Notes under the pieces: model-generated | What the model saw: only the letters and a program-made list of their open reading frames with translations | The model's database searches: none | Told to the model about the DNA's origin: nothing | DNA from: Sutterella sp. | GTDB lineage: Bacteria; Pseudomonadota; Gammaproteobacteria; Burkholderiales; Burkholderiaceae_F | Direction of reading: 5' to 3' | NCBI GenBank assembly: GCA_020025955.1 | Contig: JAHHRF010000002.1 | Location: 16,190-80,189 of the forward strand | DNA: 64,000 nt | Translations under genes and position numbers: made by a program | Shown: positions 15,530 through 23,779 of the stretch, piece by piece | How the letters are laid out: each line of letters begins with the position of its first letter | How positions within the stretch are numbered: position 1 is the stretch's first letter

Positions 15530-18259
15530 ATGAAAACCCTTCCCATCGTGGACGTGAAGCGTCGCGCGCTTTTAAAGTCGAGCTTGGCGGCGAGTGCTGC
15601 CTTGTCGGCGGGTTTCCCCATGGCCAGCAAAGCCGAGTCGGCTGAAGCGCTCGATCGCCTTCAGTGGAAAAAAGGCGTGTGCCGTTTCTGTGGCACGGGC
15701 TGCGGCTTAATGGTTGGCGTTAAAGGTGGCCAAGTCGTTGCCGTCAAGGGTGACCCCGATTGCGCCGTGAATCGCGGCATTCTTTGCATGAAGGGCTACT
15801 ACAACAGCACCATGCTCTACGCCAAGGACCGTTTGACGACCCCTTGGATGCGTATGAAGGACGGCAAGTTTGCCAAAGACGGCACGATGCAGCCCGTGAG
15901 CTGGGACGTCGCCATGGCCGAAATGGTCAAGCAATTTAAGCGCGTCTACCAGGAAAAGGGCCCCTCTGGCATTGGGATGGTCATGTCGGGCCAGAACACC
16001 ATTCCGGAGGCCTATGCCGCGAGCAAACTCTGGAAGGGTGGCTTCCGCTCCAATAACATCGACCCCAATGCCCGCCTTTGCATGGCCTCGGCTGTGGTCG
16101 GGATGTATCAGGTCTTCGGGGTGGATGAACCCGCTAACGTCTATGCGGACTTAGAAAAGACCGAAAACATGATCTTCTTTGGTAACAACATGGCCGAAGC
16201 CCATCCGGTGCTCTGGAGCCGTACGGTTAACCATTTGAAGACGGGGAAAGCCAAGCTCTTTAATGTGACCACCTACAAGAACCTCTCCTCGGCCGCAGCC
16301 GAAGAAACCTTGGTGATCAAACCCAATAGCGACTTGGCGGTGCTCAACTACCTCATCCGTGAAGTCATCGAGCGCGACAAGGTCAATCACGACTTTGTGA
16401 AGGAAAACTGCGTCTTTGCTGCGGGCGTTACCGACATCGGGTTCGGGCTTCGTCCCAACGACAAGTTCTCCTATGACGCCGAAAAAGACATGATGCAAAA
16501 AGAGCGTGTCGTCACCTTAACCAAGGAAGAAGCACGCGCCATGCATTTAGAAGCGGGCGTTCCCATTGAGCAGAAGAACACCAAGAGTGCGGTGAAGCAC
16601 TGGCTCATCACGTTTGAGGAATTCAAGAAGGGCGTTGCCCCCTATACGCTCGACTTCGTGACGGATTTAGCCCACGGGGACGTGGACGAGTCGCGTGAAG
16701 AATTCCAGCGCAAACTCAAGCGCTTAGCGGACATGGTCTGCGAAGACAAGAACCTCTTGTCGTTGTGGTGCATGGGCTTTAACCAGCACCAGCGTGGCGT
16801 GTGGGTTAACGAACAGATCTACGCCTTGCATCTGTTGCTCGGCAAACATGGGGCTCCTGGGAACGGCGCCTTCTCGCTCACAGGGCAGCCCTCGGCTTGC
16901 GGCTCCGCACGTGAAGTCGGTATCTTTGCGCACCGCTTGCCCGCCGATATGATGGTCGCGAACCCCAAGCACCGTGAGATCACGGAAAAGCATTGGAAGG
17001 TGGCGCCCGGCACGTTAAACCCCAAGGTCGGCACCCACATCATGAACATCATGCGTGGGCTCGAGGACGGGAGCGTGAACTTTGTCTGGACGCAGGTGGT
17101 GAACATCTTCCAGTCGACGCCGAACAACTCGCACTGGATTAAGGCCGCCCGCGACCCGAAGAATTTCGTGGTGGTGTCTGATGTCTATCCCACGTTCTCG
17201 ACCACGGTCGCTGACGTGATCCTGCCCGCGGCCTTCCACTTTGAAAAGTGGGGGCTCTTCGGTAACGGCGAGCGCCGTACCCAAGGGTGGGAACAGATGG
17301 TGAAGGCTCCGGGTGACGCCCGTACGGACGTCTGGATGATGCTCGAATTCTCCAAGCACTTTACCGTGGGTGAAGTCTATAAGGCGCAGCCCTTGAAGGG
17401 TGTCCCCAACGACGAGTTACCGGACGTGTTAGAAGCCATGCACGCCATGGGCTATAAGGACGACGATACCCTCTTTGATGTGCTCTTTGCCCCGAAGGTG
17501 TTGGCGCCCGCTCCCTGGCCCGATCCGTTGTACAAGACCCCCTTGAATGCCACGGGTGAGGCGCTTGGCTTGGCCTACTTGCCAGAAAAGGCCCTCTTTA
17601 ACGAATACCGTGAATTCACCTTAGGGCATGGTCACGACTTGGCGGACTTTGATACGTACTTGTCCCCGAAGGTCCATGGCTTAACGTGGCCGGTCGTCAA
17701 CGGCAAAGAAACCCTCTGGCGCTTTAACCCTGAGTACGACCCCTATGCCAAGCCCGGTAACCGTTTCTATGGTCCCTTATTAAAGGCGTTGCCCACGGGG
17801 AACTTGCATGGTGTGACGAACCCTGAAAAGGTGAGCTTAGCGGGTAAGGCGAAGATCTTCTTCCGACCCTACCAGCACCCCTGCGAAATGCCCGATGAAA
17901 CGTACGACATGTGGCTCTGCACGGGTCGTGTGTTAGAGCACTGGCATACGGGCTCGATGACGTTGCGTGTGCCCGAACTCAATGCTGCGGAACCCGATGC
18001 CCTTCTTTACATGCACCCGGCGGACGCCGAAAAGCGTGGCTTAAAGCGCGGGGACATGGCTAAGGTGACGAGTCGCCATGGGTCGTGCCGTGCGTTAGTG
18101 GAAACGAAGTTCCGTAACTTGATGCCCAAGGGCTCGACCTGGTTAGCCTTCTTTGATGCGCGTGTCATGGCCAATGCCGTGGTCCAAGACGTGTCCGACC
18201 CCTTAAGTAAGGAACCGGACTTCAAGAAGACCGCCGTTAAGGTTGAAAAACTCGGCTAA
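15530..18259 (+). CDS. napA: Periplasmic nitrate reductase catalytic subunit
   Basis: 909 aa. Reduces nitrate to nitrite in the periplasm using bis-MGD molybdenum and one [4Fe-4S] cluster. Seen: a twin-arginine signal (KRRALLKSSLAASAAL, residues 10-25), cluster ligands Cys51, Cys54, Cys58 and Cys86, and the Mo-ligand Cys184 in ARLCMAS. A C-terminal MGD-binding domain contains TGRVLEHWHTGSMT. It is longer than the roughly 830 aa enterobacterial NapA and close to the long form known from epsilonproteobacteria. It is followed by napB. napC, napGH and napF are absent, so the electron donor must be encoded elsewhere. Confidence 0.96.
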   Translation: MKTLPIVDVKRRALLKSSLAASAALSAGFPMASKAESAEALDRLQWKKGVCRFCGTGCGLMVGVKGGQVVAVKGDPDCAVNRGILCMKGYYNSTMLYAKDRLTTPWMRMKDGKFAKDGTMQPVSWDVAMAEMVKQFKRVYQEKGPSGIGMVMSGQNTIPEAYAASKLWKGGFRSNNIDPNARLCMASAVVGMYQVFGVDEPANVYADLEKTENMIFFGNNMAEAHPVLWSRTVNHLKTGKAKLFNVTTYKNLSSAAAEETLVIKPNSDLAVLNYLIREVIERDKVNHDFVKENCVFAAGVTDIGFGLRPNDKFSYDAEKDMMQKERVVTLTKEEARAMHLEAGVPIEQKNTKSAVKHWLITFEEFKKGVAPYTLDFVTDLAHGDVDESREEFQRKLKRLADMVCEDKNLLSLWCMGFNQHQRGVWVNEQIYALHLLLGKHGAPGNGAFSLTGQPSACGSAREVGIFAHRLPADMMVANPKHREITEKHWKVAPGTLNPKVGTHIMNIMRGLEDGSVNFVWTQVVNIFQSTPNNSHWIKAARDPKNFVVVSDVYPTFSTTVADVILPAAFHFEKWGLFGNGERRTQGWEQMVKAPGDARTDVWMMLEFSKHFTVGEVYKAQPLKGVPNDELPDVLEAMHAMGYKDDDTLFDVLFAPKVLAPAPWPDPLYKTPLNATGEALGLAYLPEKALFNEYREFTLGHGHDLADFDTYLSPKVHGLTWPVVNGKETLWRFNPEYDPYAKPGNRFYGPLLKALPTGNLHGVTNPEKVSLAGKAKIFFRPYQHPCEMPDETYDMWLCTGRVLEHWHTGSMTLRVPELNAAEPDALLYMHPADAEKRGLKRGDMAKVTSRHGSCRALVETKFRNLMPKGSTWLAFFDARVMANAVVQDVSDPLSKEPDFKKTAVKVEKLG

Positions 18260-18353
18260 CCCACTGACCACCATTTGTGGGGGATTCGCCCGCTCGAAGT
18301 GGACTGACACAGTCCGTCCCCGCCCGCGAATCCCCGCTCAGGAGATAGAAAAC

Positions 18354-18722
18354 ATGTTACGTAACACCCTTTTTGCCGCCCTGTTGACCCTAGGGATGAG
18401 CCTCTCCGTGCAAGCGATCCCGACGCCGGATTTACCGACCCCGGCCACGTCCATGGGGAGCCTCACTGCCACGAGCCCGATGGGCTCCACGGAAAACCCC
18501 CACAAGGGGATTGATGCGGCCAATCCCATCCCGCATGACATCGCGGCCTTTGTGCCCATCAAAAAGGATGTCAACCAGTGTATGGCTTGCCACCAGTTAG
18601 CCAAGGACGAGAGTGCCCCGCGTGGCTTTATCCCGAAGAGCCACATGACGGGCTCAGACTTGGATAACCGTCGCTTCGTGTGCACGACCTGCCATATGCC
18701 GGTGCAGTCCCCGGAAAAGTAA
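18354..18722 (+). CDS. napB: Diheme cytochrome c subunit of nitrate reductase
   Basis: 122 aa. Passes electrons to NapA. The signal peptide ends at SVQA|IP. Two heme c motifs, CMACH (76-80) and CTTCH (110-114), match the NapB pattern. The ATG at 18354 has AGGAGA nearby; a longer frame from 18243 would overlap napA and bury the signal peptide. Heme-axial histidines lie in the preceding region (for example KSHM). Located 94 bp after napA and almost certainly cotranscribed. Confidence 0.93.
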   Translation: MLRNTLFAALLTLGMSLSVQAIPTPDLPTPATSMGSLTATSPMGSTENPHKGIDAANPIPHDIAAFVPIKKDVNQCMACHQLAKDESAPRGFIPKSHMTGSDLDNRRFVCTTCHMPVQSPEK

Positions 18723-18742
18723 AGCGTCCGTAACGCTCAAAG

Positions 18743-18776
18743 CGCCCTTCTCAATTCGTTTGAGGGGGGCGTTTTT
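18743..18776 (+). terminator. Terminator after napB
   Basis: CGCCCTTCTCAA (18743-18754) pairs with 18760-18771 (two G-U), followed by five Ts. Confidence 0.85.
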
Positions 18777-18810
18777 GTTGAATCCAATTCAGAGCACGTT
18801 TGGTTCCCCC

Positions 18811-18961
18811 CTACTGGTTTCCTCCTTTTCGCGTCTCCCCGTCTCTTTTCCCCTCTCTCCGTCTCTTTTCACGTCTCCCCGTCTCTTTTCCCACCTCCCC
18901 ATCGCTTTTCCCTCTTCTCACTTCTGTTTTTCTCGCTTCCCCCTTTCCCCTTTCCCCTTTC
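18811..18961. repeat. Polypyrimidine tract with 20-bp tandem repeats
   Basis: About 150 bases are nearly all C and T on the plus strand. Units 18831-18850, 18851-18870, 18871-18890 and 18891-18910 follow the 20-bp pattern xcGTCTCCCC-GTCTCTTTTC with few changes. Degenerate units flank them on both sides. It lies between the napB and panF terminators in the 18723-19074 gap, which otherwise holds no gene. The open frame through it is low complexity and is not called. Confidence 0.85.
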
Positions 18962-18986
18962 GATTAAGGGCGTCGAGTCTTGAGAC

Positions 18987-19036
18987 AAAAACGAAAACGG
19001 GGTGGTGACGGATTCGATTCCCGTCACCACCCCGTT
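18987..19036 (-). terminator. Terminator of panF
   Basis: A perfect 16-bp stem (18996-19011 with 19021-19036) is followed on the minus strand by a T-rich run (TTTTCGTTTTTG). It may also act on the plus strand. Confidence 0.85.
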
Positions 19037-19074
19037 GGGGTTGGGTTTGGCGAAGTGTTTTCTTCTTTCCCGAA

Positions 19075-20565
19075 TTAGACGTTCAGATGCGGGAAGAAAA
19101 CGGACTTCACGGTGTCATTGGGGCGCTCAGGCTTCAACCACACGGAGAGCGCAAAGAGCCCCAAGGTAATGGCTAGTGCTGGCACCACCGCATGAAACCC
19201 GCCCATGGGGATTTTCCACGTGAGCACCACGATGTAGAAAAGAAGGCCCGTCGCAATCGACACCAAGGTCCCGAGGGCCGAGGCGCGTGCCACAAATAAG
19301 CCCCCCACCAAGGCCACCACGAAGACAATTTCTAAGCCACCGAAGGCAAACATGTTGACCCAGACGACGATATCCAAGGGGTACATGGCGCCCACTAGAG
19401 CGACCACCCCTAAGCCCATCGTGGCCCAACGCGTGCGCGCCGAGAGGGTTTTGTCGTCCATGGGGCGTAAGCTCTGCAAGAGGTCTCGCACCAGGGCGGT
19501 CCCCGCCATTAAAAGTAACGAGCTCACCGTCGACATCGTAGCGGCAATGGGCCCCAACAATAAGGCCCCTGCCCACCAAGGGTCGAGCACCGAAACGATC
19601 AAGGTGGGCATCATGGTATCCGTACTTCCTTCTAACGTGGGCATCACGCCGCGCGCTAAAACGCCTAAGAGCGTAACCCCAATCATTAAGGCCCCACACA
19701 CGACGCTCGCGTAAAGCATCGCACGACGCATATCTTGGCTCTTTTCGTAGACCATGGTGCGAAGTGCCGTCTGCGGCAACCCCACCGTCGCAAAGCCCAC
19801 TAAGACCCACGCCGAGAGCAAAAGGGGAAGGGACAGCGCGCCCCCGGCGTTATAGGTAAAGAACGCCCCCTCTACGTTATTGACGGGCAACGTGCTCAAC
19901 GACGTCGTCAACGCCGTCCAGCCACCCGCTTTCCCGATTAAGACGCCCCCTAAAAGGAGCATCCCCGTTACCATCAAGAGAGCGCACAGCGTATCGGTGA
20001 GCGCTACCGCACGAAAGCCCCCTAAGGCACTGTAGAGCACCGTCACTAACCCAAAAAGCAGTAACCCCACGGTGTAGTCCACGTGCATGACGGCAGAGAA
20101 AATGCGTGCCCCGCCCATCAATTGCCCCACCATCATGGCGGTCATAAAAAGAAGCAACGACAACGCACAGAGTCGCCAAAGCACCCCTCCAGCGCCCGTC
20201 TCGCCAAAGCGCGCACGGATGATGTCAATGAGGGTTAAGGCTTCTAAGCGGCGCCCCACGAGGGCCAATTTTTTACCTAAAACGGCTAAGACCAGGAACC
20301 CCGCAATAATCTGTGGAGCCGCAAACACGACCCAGCCGAGCCCCAGCTTCCAGGCCACCCCTGGACCCGACACAAAGGAGCTTACAGACCCATAGGTTGC
20401 GACCAAGGTCATTGCGAGCACAAAGCCCGAGAGCGCGCGATCGCCCAGGTAGTAGTTAAGCGCTGAAAAGGCTTTTTCACGCGGGCGCGCTAAAAACCCC
20501 AAGCCCAGCATCACGGCAAAAAAGACCACCAGAGGAAGGGTGGCCGTCCAATTGATTGCGTCCAT
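19075..20565 (-). CDS. panF: Sodium/pantothenate symporter
   Basis: 496 aa, about 13 membrane segments, solute:sodium symporter family. Imports pantothenate with Na+. Family-specific stretches: LNYYLGDRALSGFVLAMTLVATYGSVSSFV (about 36-65 region), GPGVAWKLGLGWV, and LGGFRAVALTDTLCALLM around 185-200. Its ATG overlaps the upstream yhdT stop by one base (TAATG), the same gene pair as in E. coli. This supports pantothenate over other SSS substrates. Confidence 0.92.
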   Translation of the reverse strand: MDAINWTATLPLVVFFAVMLGLGFLARPREKAFSALNYYLGDRALSGFVLAMTLVATYGSVSSFVSGPGVAWKLGLGWVVFAAPQIIAGFLVLAVLGKKLALVGRRLEALTLIDIIRARFGETGAGGVLWRLCALSLLLFMTAMMVGQLMGGARIFSAVMHVDYTVGLLLFGLVTVLYSALGGFRAVALTDTLCALLMVTGMLLLGGVLIGKAGGWTALTTSLSTLPVNNVEGAFFTYNAGGALSLPLLLSAWVLVGFATVGLPQTALRTMVYEKSQDMRRAMLYASVVCGALMIGVTLLGVLARGVMPTLEGSTDTMMPTLIVSVLDPWWAGALLLGPIAATMSTVSSLLLMAGTALVRDLLQSLRPMDDKTLSARTRWATMGLGVVALVGAMYPLDIVVWVNMFAFGGLEIVFVVALVGGLFVARASALGTLVSIATGLLFYIVVLTWKIPMGGFHAVVPALAITLGLFALSVWLKPERPNDTVKSVFFPHLNV

Positions 20566-20867
20566 TATTGGGCCTCCTTCTTTAAGGCCTCAACGGCGCG
20601 GTCAAAGTCGGGGTCGCTCGCATGCAAACGGTTAAAGCCCCATACCGCCACGAGACTCAAGAGGTAGCCCCCTAACATGGCCCACCAAAACCAAAGCGGG
20701 AGACCGGCGACGCGATCTGCCCCCTCTAAGAGAAAAATGGCGCCCCAGAAAAAGAGCGCAATCGCGATACTAAACAAAAACCCCCAACGGGCTTCACGCG
20801 AGGCGGCTGCCATGGCGCGCGTGTAACTTGAGCTTGACGGCTCATTCGAAGGCGTCGATTGAGTCAT
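20565..20867 (-). CDS. yhdT: YhdT/DUF997 family small membrane protein
   Basis: 100 aa with two membrane spans (about 28-48 and 60-80), hydrophilic ends and a charged C-terminus (DRAVEALKKEAQ). The family is found immediately upstream of panF and is presumed to support the symporter; its function is not established. Start chosen at MTQSTPS (20867); upstream codons are not family-like. Translationally coupled to panF. Confidence 0.85.
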   Translation of the reverse strand: MTQSTPSNEPSSSSYTRAMAAASREARWGFLFSIAIALFFWGAIFLLEGADRVAGLPLWFWWAMLGGYLLSLVAVWGFNRLHASDPDFDRAVEALKKEAQ

Positions 20868-20957
20868 GGTTTGGTCCTGAGAGAAAAAAACCGTCGAGGT
20901 TGGTCCTCCTCGACGATTGCAATTAATCAATGGCTCTATCTTGGCGAAATTTGCGAA

Positions 20958-21881
20958 TTAGTCAACGCGTGTTAACACGTGCTTGACGCGAAGGAGATCG
21001 GCCCATACGTCGGCCTTGAGTAAGGGCGAACGCAACAAATCCGTCATGGAATGTGACCGAATCGCGGTAATCGTTCGGTTCCCTACCGTGAGCTCTGCTT
21101 CCTTTTCTCCCGCTTCCATAAAGCGATTGGCGACATCGTCCCCTAAAAAAAGAAGGGCCTTAGCTTGCGTTAATTCGAGTTGCGCTAAAAGGAGCGCATC
21201 CGCACAAGCCTCACGCTTGGCATCCAACACTTCATTGTGGTGTCGACGATACTTTAAGCGCGTGGTTTGATAGGTGTCTTGGGCTGCATCCAAGCCAATC
21301 GCCCCCATCATCCCTTCAAGAAGCGTTAAGGCCGTGCCACTAAAGGGTTGAGCATTGAGCATTTCGTTGGCGCCGGGCTCCACCCCGACCACAACTAAAG
21401 GCGCAGACACGTCCCCTGCGTCAAAAACCACCAAGGGGCTTAACGTGGGACGCAATTGACTCACTTCGTCTTTGACGAGCGCAATCAAGTCGTCACGCGT
21501 GGTGGCGGCGGAATAGCGCTCTGGGGTCACCGGCACCACCGTCGTGGTGTCTTCGGGCACTTGCTCTAACTGCGAGCGATCAGGCGCCTTCACGCGACGC
21601 ATAAAGGCGTCCACCTTATCGGTATCAACCCCTTCTTCACGGGGTCGGAACGTGCGCGGGGCGCGCTCGACGGGCGCTGTGCTCGAGACGGTACTCGTGA
21701 CAGCGCTTGACACCGTCGTCGGGCGCGTAGCGGGGGCGGGCGTCACGGTTGCGGGCGTCGCAGCCACCGAGGCAGGCGCCAACAAGGGATCAACACTACG
21801 GCGCGAAAGCCATACGGGACCCAGCCCCATGGCCTCAATCATTTGACACTGTTGTGCGGTAAACATCCCGTTAGTCCTCAT
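20958..21881 (-). CDS. Divergent uracil-DNA glycosylase-like protein (family 4/5 fold), probably lacking Fe-S ligands
   Basis: 307 aa. The C-terminal half keeps the family outline: VVVGVEPGANEMLNAQPFSGTA (about 138-160; usual GEAPGxxEDxxGxPFVGxAG), TTRLKYRRHHNEV (usual LKCRPPxNRxP), ALLFLGDDVANRFM, and SHSMTDLLRSPLLKADVWADL (usual HPAYLLRxPxxKxxxWxDL). The Cys of LKCRPP is Tyr, no N-terminal CxxC is present, and the catalytic-loop HP is HS. The N-terminal 100 residues are Ala/Thr/Val-rich linker. ATGA overlap with rimI fixes the start. It is either a degenerate relative or a protein with altered activity. The tsaB-rimI-udg order agrees with the assignment. Confidence 0.8.
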   Translation of the reverse strand: MRTNGMFTAQQCQMIEAMGLGPVWLSRRSVDPLLAPASVAATPATVTPAPATRPTTVSSAVTSTVSSTAPVERAPRTFRPREEGVDTDKVDAFMRRVKAPDRSQLEQVPEDTTTVVPVTPERYSAATTRDDLIALVKDEVSQLRPTLSPLVVFDAGDVSAPLVVVGVEPGANEMLNAQPFSGTALTLLEGMMGAIGLDAAQDTYQTTRLKYRRHHNEVLDAKREACADALLLAQLELTQAKALLFLGDDVANRFMEAGEKEAELTVGNRTITAIRSHSMTDLLRSPLLKADVWADLLRVKHVLTRVD

Positions 21882-22354
21882 CCTTGAACGGTTAAGCGCA
21901 TTAAGATGGCGCCCTCACGTCCGTTGTCGGTTTGGTAATAGTTTTTGCGAAAGCCCACGTCTTCAAACCCTAATTTCTTATAGAGCTGACGCGCGCCCAG
22001 ATTACTTTCGCGCACTTCTAAAAAAAGGCTCCCCGCTGGGATCTGGCGACTCAAGATCGCGAGCCCTTCTGAGAAAAGCGCTTGGGCTAAGCCTTGACGC
22101 TGGTGGCTGGGTGCCACCCCAACGGTTAAGACTTCCGCCTCCAGGGCAAAGCCCATCACATCAATGATGAGGTAGCCCACCGGCGTATCCGTCTCGTCCA
22201 CGACCCCTAAGGCAATCGCTTCCGTCCCCTTTTGGGCTTTCTCCACACTTGCTTCAAACATGGAAGCGGTCCACGGGGTGAATTCGAGAACTTGGTCCAG
22301 TTCCTCGAGTCGCGGAACGTCTGTTAGTAGCAACGGACGAATGGCAAGCGTCAT
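21878..22354 (-). CDS. rimI: Ribosomal-protein-alanine N-acetyltransferase
   Basis: 158 aa GNAT protein. RimI acetylates the N-terminal alanine of ribosomal protein S18. The acetyl-CoA motif is VGVAPSHQRQGLAQALF (about 75-95), and the downstream LEVRESNLGARQLYKKLGFEDVGFRKNYY is the RimI signature. It starts directly after the tsaB stop and overlaps the UDG-like gene by four bases, so the three form one operon. Confidence 0.93.
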   Translation of the reverse strand: MTLAIRPLLLTDVPRLEELDQVLEFTPWTASMFEASVEKAQKGTEAIALGVVDETDTPVGYLIIDVMGFALEAEVLTVGVAPSHQRQGLAQALFSEGLAILSRQIPAGSLFLEVRESNLGARQLYKKLGFEDVGFRKNYYQTDNGREGAILMRLTVQG

Positions 22355-23071
22355 TTAGAGGCGCTCCCCATTTTCACGCTGCTCACGCGTTAACGCCACG
22401 CGATCGCGCACGTAGCGAGGTGCCGCCTGCGCGGCCGTCACGGTTTTCCCGGCGCGGTAAGCTTCTGCGGCCAAGTGCGCTAAGGCGTTGACTAAGTCGT
22501 CATCCGTCACGGATAAAGCCGTTTGCGTCAGGGCTTTGACGGGCTCGTAAACGGTTAGCGCGGTCCCGACGATCATTTGGGCGCCTTGGGCTTCTAACCA
22601 AAGCGCCACGTCGTCGGGCTTCACTAAGAGGGCGTCGCCACAGGATTCCACTCCCGTGTCCGTCACTTTAAAGCTTTCCGCATAGATTTCATTCATGCGC
22701 GCGTCATTTAAAACGGCGAGAATCGCCCCCGCGTCTAAGGCATGCGCCACGCGAGCGGCTTGCGCATACATCGCTAAGGTCCCCACAGGCACCACAGGGC
22801 AATTGAGCCCCCAGGCTAAGCCTTGGGCGACACCGCACGCTACACGCAACCCCGTAAAGCCCCCTGGGCCCTCACTAAAGGCGACGGCGGTGATGTCCGA
22901 CTTGGTCTTCTTGGCGTCAGAAAGCACCGAATTCAAGGCCTTCATCATGATTTCCGCTTGTTTATTTTGGCCAGCATTGATGTGGTGGGCTAAGACGCCC
23001 CCCGTTTCATCAGCACAACACGTTAACGACACGGCATTGGCCGTATCCAAGCACAAAAGCGTAGCGGACAT
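22355..23071 (-). CDS. tsaB: tRNA threonylcarbamoyladenosine biosynthesis protein TsaB
   Basis: 238 aa ASKHA-fold protein that partners TsaD and TsaE in making t6A37 in ANN-decoding tRNAs. N-terminal LLCLDTANAVSLTCC and the hallmark SEGPGGFTGLRVACGVAQGLA (about 66-86) are clear. The C-terminal half is degenerate, as is normal for TsaB. First gene of tsaB-rimI-udg. Confidence 0.95.
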   Translation of the reverse strand: MSATLLCLDTANAVSLTCCADETGGVLAHHINAGQNKQAEIMMKALNSVLSDAKKTKSDITAVAFSEGPGGFTGLRVACGVAQGLAWGLNCPVVPVGTLAMYAQAARVAHALDAGAILAVLNDARMNEIYAESFKVTDTGVESCGDALLVKPDDVALWLEAQGAQMIVGTALTVYEPVKALTQTALSVTDDDLVNALAHLAAEAYRAGKTVTAAQAAPRYVRDRVALTREQRENGERL

Positions 23072-23144
23072 AGCGAAGAAGAAAAGGAAGAATAAAAACG
23101 AATCTTCTCATTATACCGAGGGTGTCTTGAAACACTGACGAAAA

Positions 23145-23174
23145 CGCCCCATTAGGTCGAAACCTAACAGGGCG
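23145..23174 (-). terminator. Terminator of the small exported protein gene
   Basis: CGCCC and TTAGGT (23145-23149, 23152-23157) pair with ACCTAA and GGGCG (23162-23167, 23170-23174) around CGAA, followed by TTTT on the minus strand. Confidence 0.7.
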
Positions 23175-23203
23175 ATGGTATAAGGGGAAAGACTCTGCCA
23201 AGC

Positions 23204-23662
23204 TTAGGGTTGGCTTGCGTGCTCAACGTTGCCGTGCTCCCCCGAGAGTTCCATATGCACTTCAATGATCTGACGACGCAGTAAATGGCGATCGTCATCA
23301 CACATCCGCTCATCGGGCTCTTCCGCCTTGGCGCTCTCAGAGAGCGTATAGCGCTCTCGCATTTCACGTTGGTCACGTTGGCTCAGGCGCTGACGAAGGG
23401 CTTCGCGCTCCTTGAGACTCATCGACGACCAATACTGGGCGCGACTCACTCGATCCAAGTACGGCCACACCTGTACGCGTTCATCAGCGTCCAAGTCTGA
23501 CCACAATCGTGCCTGAGTTGGATGCTCAACATTGGTCGAGACCAACCCCATCGTGCGCATCGGCACCGAGGGCGTGCTGGGTAATCCCGCGCACGCGCCC
23601 GCCATGGTGCCCACACACCCTAAGGCAAGTACTGCTTGTACTGTGACTTTCATAATGACCAC
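23204..23662 (-). CDS. Small exported protein of unknown function (DUF3106-like pattern)
   Basis: 152 aa from a GTG at 23662, with AAGGAG five bases upstream; an ATG at 23653 is the alternative start. An N-terminal hydrophobic signal (about 5-25) ends near AGACAG, which is close to but not a proper lipobox. The body is charged, with short W/L/R helices (ARLWSDLDADER, AQYWSSMSLKEREALRQRLSQ) reminiscent of DUF3106 proteins. Probably periplasmic. Its own terminator and gaps on both sides suggest a single-gene transcript. No function assigned. Confidence 0.65.
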   Translation of the reverse strand: MVIMKVTVQAVLALGCVGTMAGACAGLPSTPSVPMRTMGLVSTNVEHPTQARLWSDLDADERVQVWPYLDRVSRAQYWSSMSLKEREALRQRLSQRDQREMRERYTLSESAKAEEPDERMCDDDRHLLRRQIIEVHMELSGEHGNVEHASQP

Positions 23663-23779
23663 TCATACTCCTTGATACCTCACACTATAGCAAGGAGTGT
23701 GGGGAAAGCCCACAGTGAAACTGACTCAAAACGTAACAGCTTTATTACGTTTCTTTCAAAAGGGTAGTCTGAGAGCGCT

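Noticed and set aside
18760-19008. 82-aa plus-strand ORF rich in Ser/Pro/Phe/Leu
   Set aside because: Translation of the polypyrimidine tandem repeat; no ribosome site, and it crosses the napB terminator.
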